Positions 18,680-29,357 of a stretch of DNA of 64,000 nucleotides are shown here, piece after piece. The stretch is taken from assembly GCA_020248905.1 (NCBI GenBank), contig JADCGR010000032.1, positions 1 through 64,000 of the forward strand, read 5' to 3'. This DNA is from Curvibacter sp. Lineage in GTDB: Bacteria > Pseudomonadota > Gammaproteobacteria > Burkholderiales > Burkholderiaceae_C. Under the pieces are notes generated by a model. It was given only the letters and a program-made list of their open reading frames with translations. It was not told where the DNA came from and searched no databases. Numbering within the stretch: position 1 is the first letter of the stretch; each line of letters begins with the position of its first letter. The translations under genes were made by a program, and so were the position numbers.

Positions 18680-19609
18680 ATGAACCTCACGATCGCAACC
18701 CGTGAAAGCCGCCTTGCCATGTGGCAGGCTGAGCATGTGCAAGCCCTCCTCACGCAACAGGGGCACGCTGTGAAGCTGCTGGGCATGACAACCCGGGGTG
18801 ATCAGATCCTTGATCGGTCGCTGAGCAAGGTCGGGGGCAAGGGCTTGTTCGTCAAGGAGCTGGAGGTGGCGCTGGAAGAGGGACATGCCGACCTGGCCGT
18901 GCATTCGCTCAAGGACGTTCCCATGGAGCTGCCCGAGGGCTTTGCCCTGGCCTGCGTGATGGAACGCGAGGATCCGCGCGACGCCTTCGTCTCGCCACGT
19001 TACGCCAGCCTGGCCGCGCTGCCCCAGGGTGCCGTGGTAGGCACGTCCAGCCTGCGCCGCGTAGCCCTGCTGCGCGCCGCGCGACGGGATCTGAGGATTG
19101 AGCCGTTGCGCGGCAACCTCGATACGCGTCTGCGCAAGCTGGACGAGGGTCAATACGACGCCATCGTACTGGCTGCTGCTGGGCTCAAGCGCCTCGACAT
19201 GGAGCATCGTATCCGCTCGGTCTTCACGCCGGCACAGATGCTGCCCGCAGCCGGCCAGGGCGCGCTGGGAATTGAGATCCGAAGTTCGCGGCCCGAGGTG
19301 CAGGCCGCGCTGGCGCCGCTGGTCCACCAAGGCACCTGGTTGCGCGTGGCGGCCGAACGGGCGGTGAGCCGGGCCATGGGCGCAAGCTGCTCCATGCCCC
19401 TGGCCGCTTACGCCACGCTGGACAGCGGCACGCTCAGCCTGCAGGCGGCCTGGGGCGACCCGCACGGGCACGTTCCGCTGGTCCGTGCGCAGGGCAGCGC
19501 CGCAGCAGCTGACCTGGCAGCGGCCGAGGCCCTGGGCCTGCAGGTGGCCGACCAGTTGCGTCAAGGCGTGCAGCAGGCCGGTGGCACGCTGGAAAATGTT
19601 GCCCGCTGA
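18680..19609 (+). CDS. hemC: Hydroxymethylbilane synthase
   Basis: [46 protein letters not shown]. Confidence 0.96.
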   Translation: MNLTIATRESRLAMWQAEHVQALLTQQGHAVKLLGMTTRGDQILDRSLSKVGGKGLFVKELEVALEEGHADLAVHSLKDVPMELPEGFALACVMEREDPRDAFVSPRYASLAALPQGAVVGTSSLRRVALLRAARRDLRIEPLRGNLDTRLRKLDEGQYDAIVLAAAGLKRLDMEHRIRSVFTPAQMLPAAGQGALGIEIRSSRPEVQAALAPLVHQGTWLRVAAERAVSRAMGASCSMPLAAYATLDSGTLSLQAAWGDPHGHVPLVRAQGSAAAADLAAAEALGLQVADQLRQGVQQAGGTLENVAR

Positions 19610-19650
19610 GCGCTGTTCGCGTCCCGTAACTGTGCGAGCCGGCCCCGACG

Positions 19651-20421
19651 ATGCGCGTCGTTGTCACCCGCCCCCAGCGTGAGGCGCAGGCCTGGGTCCG
19701 GTCTTTCCAGCAGGCTGGCCATGAGGCCTGGGCCTTGCCTCTGATCGGCATCGGACCCGCACCCGACCTGGCCTTGGTGCAGCAGGCCTGGCACCATGCC
19801 GCGCGTTACCAGGCCGTGATGTTCGTTAGCGCCAACGCGGTCGGGAGCTTTTTTTCGCAGCGGCCTGCGGACTCGCCGCCGATAGCTCAGGCCTGGGCCA
19901 CGGGGCCTGGCACAGTCAGGGCCCTGCGGCAGGCGGGTGTTCCCGAACAAGACATCGTGGCCCCCTCGCCTGACGCCGCCCAGTTTGATTCCGAGGCGCT
20001 CTGGCAGCAGGTGCGCGAGCGGGTGAGTGGGCGTACCGAAGTCCTCATCGTGCGGGGCGCTGACGCCCAGGGGTTGAGCAGCGAGGGCGCCGGGCGCGAC
20101 TGGTTCGCACAGCAGTTGCGCCAGGCCGGCGCCGGCGTCGAGTTTCTCGCGAGCTATCAGCGCCAGCGGCCCGAGCCCACCGCTGCGGCCCTGCAAAGGG
20201 CTCGCGCTGCGGCCAGCGATGGCTCCGTGTGGGTCTTCAGCAGCAGCGAAGCCGTGCACAACTTGCAGTTCGTTTTGCCCGCACAGGACTGGGCTGCGGC
20301 CGTGGCTGTGGCCACGCATGCGCGCATCGCCGCAGCGGTGCGCGCGGCCGGTTTTGGCCAAGTGCGGGAGTCACGCCCCAGCCTGCCGAATGTGCTGGCG
20401 TCGATAGAATCCGTGGCATGA
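19651..20421 (+). CDS. hemD: Uroporphyrinogen-III synthase
   Basis: [34 protein letters not shown]; between hemC and hemX. Confidence 0.9.
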   Translation: MRVVVTRPQREAQAWVRSFQQAGHEAWALPLIGIGPAPDLALVQQAWHHAARYQAVMFVSANAVGSFFSQRPADSPPIAQAWATGPGTVRALRQAGVPEQDIVAPSPDAAQFDSEALWQQVRERVSGRTEVLIVRGADAQGLSSEGAGRDWFAQQLRQAGAGVEFLASYQRQRPEPTAAALQRARAAASDGSVWVFSSSEAVHNLQFVLPAQDWAAAVAVATHARIAAAVRAAGFGQVRESRPSLPNVLASIESVA

Positions 20422-21503
20422 ACGCCACCGAGTCCCCGCCGGCGCCCGAGGCGTGCGTCGTTGCTCCGCAAGCCGCCGAGGCGACGCCCTCGACGCCGCC
20501 AAGCGGCGAAGCGCAGACGCCGGCCCGCGTGTCGCGCCCGCTCGTGCTCGCGCTAGGGGTGCTGGGCCTTCTGGGCCTGCTGCTCAGTGCCCTGCTCTGG
20601 GACCGGTTGTCGACCCTGCAGGACCAGCTTTCGCGCCAGACGGCGGAGGCGGGCGCCACGGCGGCCGAGGCCCGTACCCTGGTGCGGCAGACCCAGGAGC
20701 GTGAGCGTGAGCTGGCCGCCCGCCAAGCGGTGCTGGAGGCGCGGCTGAGCGAGGTGGCTCTGCAGCGCACCCAGCTGGAAGAGCTGATGCAGAGTCTGAC
20801 GCGCTCGCGCGACGAAAACCTCGTGGTGGATATTGAGTCGGCCTTGCGGCTGGCCCAGCAGCAAGCCCAGTTGACGGGCAACGTCGAGCCCCTGCTGGCG
20901 GCGCTGCGCACGGCCGAGCAGCGCGTCCAGCGTGTTCCGCAGGTGCGGCTGGCCCCGGTGCAGCGTGCGCTCGCGCGCGACGTGGCTCGCATCAAGTCCA
21001 CGCCAGTCGCCGACACGCCCACCTTGCTGGCGCGTCTGGATGAACTCGTGCGGCAGGTCGATGAACTGCCGCTGGTCAACGCGGTCGGCCCGTCCGCCGC
21101 GCGCGAGACGCCGACGCCAGACGCCGCTGGCCCGGCCCTCAGCTGGTGGCAGCGCAGCCTTCAGCGCATGCAGGACGAGCTGCGCGCGCTGGTGCGGGTC
21201 AGCCGCATCGATCAGCCCGAGGCTGTGCTGCTCTCCCCCGACCAGTCTTTCTTCGTGCGCGAGAACCTCAAGCTGCTTTTGCTGAATGCACGCCTGGGCC
21301 TGCTGGCGCGTCAGCCCGAGGCAGCCCGCGCCGACCTGCAGAAGGCCTTGGCGGCGCTCGACAGGTATTTCGATCCCAACGCGCGCCGCACGCGCTCCGC
21401 CGCCGATTTGCTGACGCAGACCCGCGACCAGATGAGGGCGCTCGAACTCCCGCGCATCGATGACACCCTTGCGGCTCTGGCTGCGGCCGCTGCGGGCCGC
21501 TGA
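20418..21503 (+). CDS. hemX: HemX-like uroporphyrinogen-III C-methyltransferase family protein
   Basis: Single N-terminal TM helix plus coiled coil, ATGA overlap with hemD. Confidence 0.85.
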   Translation: MNATESPPAPEACVVAPQAAEATPSTPPSGEAQTPARVSRPLVLALGVLGLLGLLLSALLWDRLSTLQDQLSRQTAEAGATAAEARTLVRQTQERERELAARQAVLEARLSEVALQRTQLEELMQSLTRSRDENLVVDIESALRLAQQQAQLTGNVEPLLAALRTAEQRVQRVPQVRLAPVQRALARDVARIKSTPVADTPTLLARLDELVRQVDELPLVNAVGPSAARETPTPDAAGPALSWWQRSLQRMQDELRALVRVSRIDQPEAVLLSPDQSFFVRENLKLLLLNARLGLLARQPEAARADLQKALAALDRYFDPNARRTRSAADLLTQTRDQMRALELPRIDDTLAALAAAAAGR

Positions 21504-21527
21504 GCGGCGAGGCTGATCCGATCTCTC

Positions 21528-22811
21528 ATGCGTAACGCCCTCTGGTTTCTGGCCCTGTTCGCTATCGCCGTCGGCGTGGCCCTCTTTGCCGGCAACAACC
21601 AGGGCACTGTCACGCTGTTCTGGCCGCCTTACCGGGTAGACCTGTCACTCAATCTGGTATTGCTGAGCCTGTTTGCCGGCTTCGTGCTGCTTTACGCCGC
21701 CTTGCGCGGTTTGGCGCTGCTGCTGGGGTTACCCGCCGAGGCGCGGCGCTGGCGTTCGCGCCACCAGGAGCGCTTGCAGCAGCAGGGTCTGCTCGATGCC
21801 TTGTCGCATCTGACGGCCGGGCGCTACACTCGCGCGCGCAAGGCGGCGCAGAACGTGGTGGCCCAGACCGAGGCGCTCGCCCGCGCCGAACAGACGCCGT
21901 CCCAGGCAAACCGTCTCATGGCACTTGCGCATCTGCTGGCCGCAGAATGCGCGCACGCGCTGCAGGATCGCGGTGCACGCGAGGAGCATGCACGACAGGC
22001 CCTCGCCCTGAGTCCGGGGCGCCGGCGCGACGCGCAGGAGCTACGTGAGGGCGTACAACTGCGCTTGGCGCGTTGGGCCTTCGATGACCGCGACGTGCAG
22101 GCGGCGCTACAACGGCTGGATGAATTGCCGCAGGGGGTAGCCCGCCGTACCCTGGCCTTGCGCCTGAGACTGAAGGTGACCCGGCTGGCCGGGCAGTTCC
22201 GCTCGGCGCTGGAGACGGTGCGTCTGCTGGGCAAGCATCGCGCGTTCTCCGAATTAGCGGCGCGCAGCCTTGTGCGCAGCCTGGCCACCGAGTTGCTGCG
22301 CGGTACGCATGATCCATCACAACTGGCCCGCGCCTGGGGCCAGCTTGACGATGCCGAGCGGCGCATGCCCGAGCTGGCCCTGCAGGCCGGAGAGCGCATG
22401 CTTGACCTCGGCGGTGACTTCGACCAGGTGCAGCAGTGGCTGCTGCCGGTCTGGGAGCAACTCGTGCGTCCCGGCTCGATGTTGCCACCAGCGCTGCGGC
22501 TGCGGCTGGTCCTGCTTCTGGAGCGTGGATTCCGGCAGACGCCCGGCCAGCCCGACGCGGCCTGGCTGGCCCGCATCGAAGCGGCCCAGATGGGCAATCC
22601 GCGCGAGCCCCTGCTGCAGTACCTTGCAGGCATGGCTTGCATGCACCTGAGCCTGTGGGGCAAGGCCCAGCAGTTGTTGCAGCAGTCCCTGGCCCAGCTT
22701 ACCGACGACACGCTGCGTCGCCGCGCCTGGGCGGCGCTGGCTCGTCTGGCCGAGCAGCGGGAGGACGCTGCGGCGGCCCTCGAGGCCTGGCGTCAGGCAG
22801 CCCAGGGCTGA
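21528..22811 (+). CDS. hemY: HemY-like TPR protein
   Basis: MRNALWFLALFAIAVGVALFAGNNQGTVTLFWPPYRVDLSLNLVLL; downstream of hemX. Confidence 0.87.
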   Translation: MRNALWFLALFAIAVGVALFAGNNQGTVTLFWPPYRVDLSLNLVLLSLFAGFVLLYAALRGLALLLGLPAEARRWRSRHQERLQQQGLLDALSHLTAGRYTRARKAAQNVVAQTEALARAEQTPSQANRLMALAHLLAAECAHALQDRGAREEHARQALALSPGRRRDAQELREGVQLRLARWAFDDRDVQAALQRLDELPQGVARRTLALRLRLKVTRLAGQFRSALETVRLLGKHRAFSELAARSLVRSLATELLRGTHDPSQLARAWGQLDDAERRMPELALQAGERMLDLGGDFDQVQQWLLPVWEQLVRPGSMLPPALRLRLVLLLERGFRQTPGQPDAAWLARIEAAQMGNPREPLLQYLAGMACMHLSLWGKAQQLLQQSLAQLTDDTLRRRAWAALARLAEQREDAAAALEAWRQAAQG

Positions 22812-22892
22812 TCGCACGCCGACGCGCGGGTTGCACAGGATGACGCGAGCTTGCGAAAGGGCTAATATGGGCTGCAACAATCAGCGTGCGCC

Positions 22893-23960
22893 ATGACGAC
22901 TTTTACCGAACACCTGATCAAGCTGACCGATCACCGCGACCGCGATCTGCTGGAGCTGACGCTGGCCAAGGCCCTGATCGACCTCGTGCCCATTCAGCGC
23001 GTGGTGATGGCCCGTGTTACCGCCGAAGACAACGAGAAGCGCTGGCTGGATCTGGTCTCGCTGGATGCTGGTGGCGGTGGCAGGGTGGTGGATCCCTTGC
23101 GCATCGACTTTAAGGAGCTGCCGCGGCTCGAAGATTCCTACGACCGCCTGCGCTGCCTGCGCGGCCAGCAGGAGATTGAAGTGGCTTGGGCGGGCGAGGG
23201 TGGGCCGCGCATCTACTACCGCCCGCTGTTCGGCGACGGCCGCAGCGAGGATGATCAGGGCGTGATGGAGATCCATGCGGCTGGCGTACTCGCCGCCGAG
23301 GACAGGCTGACCATCGCCCAACTGCACCGTATCTATTGCAATATGTACACACTGCTGGCCTATAGCGACCGCGATGCGCTCACGGGCCTGCTCAACCGCA
23401 AGTCGCTGGACGATACCTTCTACAGCGCGGTGCTTGAGGAGCTCGATGGCGTCATGCAGGACCCCAAGGCCGAGCCTGTCGCCGGCAAGGAGCGGCGTCA
23501 CCGTGTGCCCCCCAACTATTGGCTGGGCAACATCGTGATCGACAACTACCACCTGCTCAGCGACAAGTACGGCCATCTCATCATGGAAGAGGTGACCCTG
23601 CTGGTCGCGCGCATCATGGCCAGCACCTTCCGTACCCATGACCGGCTGTACCGGTTCGGTGGAGAACAGTTCGCTGTGCTCTTCCATTGCCCCGAGGAAG
23701 CGCTTGCCCTGGGCGCGTTTGAGCGCCTACGCGCCAACATCGAGAAGTACAACTTTCCCCAGGTAGGCCGCGTGACGATCAGCGCAGGCTTCACGCGCGT
23801 GCTGGCCGACGATTCCCCAAGCACGGCGCTGGAGCGTACCGAACAGGCGGTGGATTTCGCGCACAAGAACGGGCGCAACAAGGTCTGCAGCCACCCGGAC
23901 CTTGTGCGCCGCGGAATGTTCGGAGAGGTGTCACGCACGGGATCGGTTGACGTTTTTTGA
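22893..23960 (+). CDS. GGDEF-domain protein with degenerate active site and intact I-site
   Basis: ...FRTHDRLYRFGGEQFAVLF...; RDALTGLLNRKSLD; metal Asp replaced (VIDNYHLL). Confidence 0.85.
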   Translation: MTTFTEHLIKLTDHRDRDLLELTLAKALIDLVPIQRVVMARVTAEDNEKRWLDLVSLDAGGGGRVVDPLRIDFKELPRLEDSYDRLRCLRGQQEIEVAWAGEGGPRIYYRPLFGDGRSEDDQGVMEIHAAGVLAAEDRLTIAQLHRIYCNMYTLLAYSDRDALTGLLNRKSLDDTFYSAVLEELDGVMQDPKAEPVAGKERRHRVPPNYWLGNIVIDNYHLLSDKYGHLIMEEVTLLVARIMASTFRTHDRLYRFGGEQFAVLFHCPEEALALGAFERLRANIEKYNFPQVGRVTISAGFTRVLADDSPSTALERTEQAVDFAHKNGRNKVCSHPDLVRRGMFGEVSRTGSVDVF

Positions 23961-23978
23961 GGCCCCGGAAACCAAAAA

Positions 23979-24003
23979 AAAAGCCCGCGTTAGCGGGCTT
24001 TTT
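23979..24003. terminator. Bidirectional Rho-independent terminator
   Basis: AAAAGCCCGC-gtta-GCGGGCTTTTT between convergent genes. Confidence 0.9.
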
Positions 24004-24041
24004 CACTCCTGGCTCCCAGACGTGAATTACGGCTGAAGCGC

Positions 24042-26717
24042 TTATTGCTCCTCGAAAGGCAGCTTCATGTCCCGAAGGTCCTTGCGGGTCTCCACCAGGA
24101 TCAGCGGGCCTTCGTCGATGACCACGGGCGCCGGACGCTCGCGTCGCACGTGGATAGGCTTGGGCTCCGCGGCAATAGCGGCCTGGACGGCTGCAATCTT
24201 GCCGGCGTCCGAGTTCACCCACTGCAGCCCGGAGCCGCTGGCCACGGCGTTGAGTTCGGACAGCGGCAGCGCATAGGGCTGCACACGGGGCAGCCCCGGC
24301 GCCAGCGGCGCCGGGCCGGTTGCGCGCGGCTCCTCTTGCGCTGCGGCGAGGGGTGCCACGGCGCTGTCCGTGGCGACTTCGCTCCCGGCCTCCTGCACCG
24401 TGCGTTCCTGACGCTCGCTGCGTTCACCGCGTCCACGGCGGTCGCGGCCATGACGGTCGCGGGAGTGGCGCTCACGCTGGCCGTTGCCCTCACCTTCGGT
24501 GCGGTTCTCGGCCGTGGGCTGCGCATCGACGGCGTTGAGGACCTCGACGTGCGACTGCTCGGTACCGGCGTCCTGTGGACGGCGTTCTCCTTCGGCGCGC
24601 GGGCCGCGCTCGGGGCGGCGTTGTTCCCCACGGTCTTGACGCTCGCCGCGTTCCTGGCGTTCGCCGCGCGCCTCGTTACGCTCACCATTGCGACCGCGCT
24701 GTTCGCCGTTGCGTGGTGCCCGCTCCTGGCGTGCCTGCTCGACACCGAGCTCGGCTGTCCGGGGTGTACGCTGCTCGGCATCCTGCCGCTGGCCTTGGCG
24801 CTCGCCGCGCGGGCCCCGGGCCTCATTACGATCGCCGCGCTCCTGACGTTCGCCGCGCTCACCACTGCGGCCGCTGCGGCCGCCCCGGCCACGGCCTTCA
24901 CCCCGACCCTCGTTGCGGTTCCCGTCCCGGCCACCCCGGGTATCGCGGCGTTCTTCCTTTTTCTCGGTCTTCACCGGCTCAGCGGCTGGCTTGCTGCCAA
25001 AGAGGCCCTTGAGCCAGCCCATGAAACCAGGGCTGGCCGGCTGCGGGGCCGGCGCCGGTGCGGGTTTGGCCGGGGCCTCGGCCACTTCCGGCTTGGGCGG
25101 CGCGATCGGCGCGGGTGCGTCGGGCAGCACGCCCTTGATCACCGGGCTCTGCTTGTTCGTAGGCTCCTGGGAACGGCGCGTGACGGTGGTCGGGTCTTCG
25201 ATCTCCTCGGCCATCTCGTAGCTGGCCTCGATGCGGTCCAGGCGTGGATCGTCGTGCTTGAGGCGCTCAAGCTTGTAGTTCGGTGTCTCCAGCGACTTGT
25301 TGGGCACCATCAACACGTTGATGCGCTGCTTGAGTTCGATCTTGGTGATCTCGTTGCGCTTCTCGTTGAGCAGGAAGGACGCCACATCCACCGGCACCTG
25401 AACGTGGACGGCGGCGGTGTTGTCTTTCTGAGACTCCTCCTGGATGATGCGCAGGATTTGCAGCGCCGAGCTCTCGGTGTCACGGATGTGGCCTGCACCG
25501 CCGCAGCGCGGGCACGGGCAGGAGGCCCCCTCGGCCAGTGCCGGCCGCAGGCGCTGGCGGCTCATTTCCAACAGTCCGAACTTGGAGATGGTGCCGAACT
25601 GCACGCGGGCACGGTCCTGGCGCAGGGCATCACGCAGGCGATTCTCGACATCGCGGCGATTGCGGCTTTCCTCCATGTCGATGAAGTCGATCACGATCAG
25701 GCCGCCGAGGTCGCGCAGTCGCATCTGGCGCGCCACCTCGTCGGCGGCCTCCAGGTTGGTGCGCGTTGCGGTTTCCTCGATGTCGCCGCCCTTGATGGCG
25801 CGCGCCGAGTTGACGTCGATGGAAACCAGGGCCTCGGTGTGATCGATCACGATGGCACCGCCTGAGGGCAGGTTGACCGTGCGGGCGTAGGCCGATTCGA
25901 TCTGGTGCTCGATCTGGAAGCGGCTGAACAGTGGTGCGTTGTCGCGGTAGCGCTTCACCCGCGCGGCATGCTCGGGCATGACGTGGGCCATGAACTGCTG
26001 GGCCTGCTCGTAAACGTCATCGGTGTCGATCAGAATGTCGCCGATGTCGGCGTTGAAGTAATCGCGGATCGCGCGGATGACCAGACTTGATTCCTGGTAG
26101 ATCAGGAAGGCGCCCTTGCCGCCCTTGGCCGCGCCGTCGATGGCGGTCCACAGCTTGAGCAGGTAGTTCAGGTCCCACTGCAGCTCGGGAGCACTGCGGC
26201 CGATGCCGGCGGTGCGCGCGATGATGGACATGCCGTTGGGGTATTCCAGCTGGTCCAGTGCTTCCTTGAGCTCGGCGCGGTCATCCCCCTCGATGCGTCG
26301 GCTCACGCCGCCGCCGCGCGGGTTGTTGGGCATGAGTACCACATAGCGACCCGCCAGCGAAACGAAGGTGGTCAGGGCGGCGCCCTTGTTGCCGCGTTCT
26401 TCCTTTTCCACCTGGACCAGCAGCTCCTGGCCCTCCTTGATCACGTCCTGAATGCGCGCCTGGCTGACCGGCACGCCCTGCTGGAAGTAATTGCGGGAAA
26501 TTTCCTTGAAGGGCAGGAAGCCGTGGCGGTCTTCACCGTAGTCGACGAAGCAGGCCTCAAGAGAAGGCTCGACGCGCGTCACCACGGCCTTGTAGATATT
26601 GCCCTTGCGCTGCTCGCGCCCTTCGATTTCGATCTCGTAGTCGAGGAGCTTCTGCCCGTCGACAATGGCCAGGCGGCGCTCTTCGGCCTGCGTGGCGTTG
26701 ATCAGCATCCGTTTCAT
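24042..26717 (-). CDS. rne: Ribonuclease E
   Basis: [30 protein letters not shown], ILVDxx catalytic core, [17 protein letters not shown] Zn-link, long Arg/Glu/Gly-rich C-terminal half. Confidence 0.96.
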   Translation of the reverse strand: MKRMLINATQAEERRLAIVDGQKLLDYEIEIEGREQRKGNIYKAVVTRVEPSLEACFVDYGEDRHGFLPFKEISRNYFQQGVPVSQARIQDVIKEGQELLVQVEKEERGNKGAALTTFVSLAGRYVVLMPNNPRGGGVSRRIEGDDRAELKEALDQLEYPNGMSIIARTAGIGRSAPELQWDLNYLLKLWTAIDGAAKGGKGAFLIYQESSLVIRAIRDYFNADIGDILIDTDDVYEQAQQFMAHVMPEHAARVKRYRDNAPLFSRFQIEHQIESAYARTVNLPSGGAIVIDHTEALVSIDVNSARAIKGGDIEETATRTNLEAADEVARQMRLRDLGGLIVIDFIDMEESRNRRDVENRLRDALRQDRARVQFGTISKFGLLEMSRQRLRPALAEGASCPCPRCGGAGHIRDTESSALQILRIIQEESQKDNTAAVHVQVPVDVASFLLNEKRNEITKIELKQRINVLMVPNKSLETPNYKLERLKHDDPRLDRIEASYEMAEEIEDPTTVTRRSQEPTNKQSPVIKGVLPDAPAPIAPPKPEVAEAPAKPAPAPAPQPASPGFMGWLKGLFGSKPAAEPVKTEKKEERRDTRGGRDGNRNEGRGEGRGRGGRSGRSGERGERQERGDRNEARGPRGERQGQRQDAEQRTPRTAELGVEQARQERAPRNGEQRGRNGERNEARGERQERGERQDRGEQRRPERGPRAEGERRPQDAGTEQSHVEVLNAVDAQPTAENRTEGEGNGQRERHSRDRHGRDRRGRGERSERQERTVQEAGSEVATDSAVAPLAAAQEEPRATGPAPLAPGLPRVQPYALPLSELNAVASGSGLQWVNSDAGKIAAVQAAIAAEPKPIHVRRERPAPVVIDEGPLILVETRKDLRDMKLPFEEQ

Positions 26718-27211
26718 GGGATGGTTTCCTTTACATCAGTACACATGCCCGGTGCGGGCGTACGATGTCGGAACTGACGCTTTGAAACGGATGGAATTGC
26801 CGGAGAATCGCAGGCTCAGTTTGTGAGCCGCGATGTAGGCGCGTGGATGGGGGCGAAGGAAGAGGTCTGTGGGGCCGCCACCCACTTGGCGGCCAGTGCT
26901 GCCCGCAGCGCGGGCGCTGATGGCTGACGCATGCCGGGCGACAGCACGTATACGCGCCGCAGGCACATGAGTATCAGGCTCATCAACACAAACATTTCGC
27001 TTTGATCCGGCTGCCAGCTTATGGCTGACAACGCTGGGTATTCCGTTGAGTGTTTCAAGGCATCGGTTGTGCCGTCCACCGGGCAGGCCACGGCAAGCGG
27101 TTGGCTTGCGGTTTGCGTGCCCCGTGATCGGTGACATCGACCTTCCAGCGCGAGCCGTGGTGTCATGTGGACTAAACTCCAGACAAATCAACCACTTACG
27201 GCGCGTCGCTA

Positions 27212-28234
27212 GTGAAAGACATTATAGAGGTCAAAACGCCTGCCGCCAGCCCTGAAGTCAAACAGGTGACGGTCGATGCGGAATCGGCCGGCCAGCGTCT
27301 GGACAATTTCCTGCTGCGCCAGTTCAAAGGGGTGCCTAAGACGCACGTCTATCGCATCATCCGCAGCGGCGAAGTGAGGGTTAACAAAGGCCGGGCCTCA
27401 GCCGATACCAGGGTGGAGGCGGGCGACCAGGTGCGATTGCCGCCGGTGCGCCTGTCCGAACGGGCGGTAGAAAAGGCCGAGGCCATGGCGGCGCCCAACG
27501 CGCCAGCGCGCGAGTTCCCGGTGCTGTTCGAGGATGAGGCCGTGCTGGCGGTGTACAAGCCGGCAGGCACGGCCGTGCATGGGGGCTCGGGCGTGAGTTT
27601 TGGCGTCATCGAACAGCTGCGCATGGCCCGGCCGCAGGCCAGGTTCCTTGAGCTCGTGCACCGTCTGGACCGTGAGACCAGCGGCATCCTCTTGCTGGCC
27701 AAGCGGCGCAGCGCGCTCAAGGTCCTGCAGGACCAGTTCCGCGAGCGCGAGACCGGCAAGACCTACCTGGCCCTGGTGGCCGGCGCCTGGCCGCTGAACA
27801 AGAAGGTGCTGGACAAGCCCCTGCACAAATACCTGCTGGACGATGGCGAGCGTCGCGTCAAGGTGGTGAGCCGCGACGACCCGCACGGCATGAAGTCCGT
27901 CACCCTGGTCAAGGTGCGCAGCCGCAACGCGCGCTACAGCCTGCTTGAAGTCACGATCAAGACCGGTCGTACGCACCAGATCCGTGTGCACCTGGCCTCC
28001 GAGGGCCTGCCCATCGTGGGGGATGACAAATACGGGGATTTCGAGCTCAACAAGTCCCTGCACAAGCCCGCAGGGTGTGAGGGGGCAGTATCCCTCAAGC
28101 GCATGTTCCTACACGCCTGGCGTTTACAGTTCAACCATCCGGTGACAGGCAAGCGGATCGAACTGACCTGCCCCCTGCCGCCCGAACTGGCCCGTTTCGC
28201 GGCCCATGTCTTTCCCGAAGACGAACATCCATGA
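27212..28234 (+). CDS. rluC: 23S rRNA pseudouridine synthase (RluC type), GTG start
   Basis: S4 domain plus LVHRLDRETSGILLLAKRRSALK. Confidence 0.93.
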   Translation: MKDIIEVKTPAASPEVKQVTVDAESAGQRLDNFLLRQFKGVPKTHVYRIIRSGEVRVNKGRASADTRVEAGDQVRLPPVRLSERAVEKAEAMAAPNAPAREFPVLFEDEAVLAVYKPAGTAVHGGSGVSFGVIEQLRMARPQARFLELVHRLDRETSGILLLAKRRSALKVLQDQFRERETGKTYLALVAGAWPLNKKVLDKPLHKYLLDDGERRVKVVSRDDPHGMKSVTLVKVRSRNARYSLLEVTIKTGRTHQIRVHLASEGLPIVGDDKYGDFELNKSLHKPAGCEGAVSLKRMFLHAWRLQFNHPVTGKRIELTCPLPPELARFAAHVFPEDEHP

Positions 28235-28896
28235 GCTCTCGCCCCCGCCAGTACGACCTGATCGCCTTTGACTGGGACGGCACTCTTTTCGATTCCACGG
28301 CCATCATCACGCGCAGCATCCAGGAAGCCGTGCGCGACGTGGGCGGCACCGTGCCCAGCGATCGTGATGCGTCCTATGTGATCGGCATGGCACTGGGCCA
28401 GGCCCTGGCGCACGCTGCGCCGGATGTACCGCCCGAAAGGTACCCGGCGCTCGGTGAACGCTACCGTCATCACTACACGGCGCACCAGAACGACCTGAGC
28501 CTGTTTTCCGGCGTCCTGGAGCTACTCGCTGATCTCAAGGGCCGGCACCACTTGCTGGCCGTGGCCACGGGCAAGAGCCGGCGCGGGCTGGACGAGGTGC
28601 TGCACACCGTGGCGCTCAAGGGCGTGTTCGACGGCTCACGCACGGCTGACGAGACGGCAGGCAAGCCGCATCCGCGCATGCTGAACGAACTAATGCGAGA
28701 GTTCGGCGTCGAGCCCAAGCGCACGCTGATGATCGGCGACACCACCCACGACCTGCAGATGGCCCTCAACGCCGGCTGTTGCAGTGTCGGTGTGAGCTAC
28801 GGCGCGCACGAACCCGAGGCCTTCCACGCCTTGCAGCCGCTGCATGTGGCGCATTCGGTGCGCGAACTGCACGACTGGTTGCTGAAAAATGCCTAG
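28231..28896 (+). CDS. HAD-superfamily hydrolase (phosphoglycolate phosphatase-like)
   Basis: LIAFDWDGTLFDST; MIGDTTHDLQMALNAG. Confidence 0.88.
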   Translation: MSSRPRQYDLIAFDWDGTLFDSTAIITRSIQEAVRDVGGTVPSDRDASYVIGMALGQALAHAAPDVPPERYPALGERYRHHYTAHQNDLSLFSGVLELLADLKGRHHLLAVATGKSRRGLDEVLHTVALKGVFDGSRTADETAGKPHPRMLNELMREFGVEPKRTLMIGDTTHDLQMALNAGCCSVGVSYGAHEPEAFHALQPLHVAHSVRELHDWLLKNA

Positions 28897-28987
28897 CCCT
28901 TACGGTCGTCACTGCTTATGCGCCCTGCCCCCCGAGGGGGCCGCCGCCTTCCTCAGGTCGGCCCGGCGGACAACGATCGCCTGAGCC

Positions 28988-29356
28988 ATGGACGAGGCGC
29001 TGATTCCTCTTTGCAACTCAGCTGATCTGGCCGACGGCGGGCTGGCGGTGCCTTTTGATGTGGTCTACGGTGGCCAGACCTGCAGGGCTTTTGCGGTCCG
29101 CTACGCGGGGCGGGCACAGGCCTACCTGAACCGCTGCACCCATGTCGCCATGGAGCTGGACTACCAGCCCAACCAGTTTTTTGACATCACTGGCCAGTGG
29201 TTGATCTGTGCCACCCACGGCGCCCTGTACTCGCCTGAGACCGGCGCCTGCCGTGGCGGCCCCTGTCGGGGGGGGCTGGTGAAAATCGACCTCACGGAGC
29301 GTCATGGCGTTATCCACTGGCATACTGCCTACAACCTGAAACCTGTCGAGTTTTGA
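28988..29356 (+). CDS. Rieske [2Fe-2S] protein
   Basis: RCTHVAMELDYQPNQFFDITGQWLICATHGALYSPETG. Confidence 0.88.
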   Translation: MDEALIPLCNSADLADGGLAVPFDVVYGGQTCRAFAVRYAGRAQAYLNRCTHVAMELDYQPNQFFDITGQWLICATHGALYSPETGACRGGPCRGGLVKIDLTERHGVIHWHTAYNLKPVEF

Positions 29357-29357
29357 G

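Noticed and set aside
18542-19564. N-terminal extension of the ppc ORF (reported ORF reaches 19564)
   Set aside because: The extension is antisense to hemC; PEPC homology begins at MPGPAAPP (18541).
24045-25865. 606-aa plus-strand ORF opposite rne
   Set aside because: Mirror frame created by high GC and the Arg/Glu-rich repeat codons of rne; the translation is Ala/Leu-rich low complexity without recognisable domain, while rne is unequivocal.
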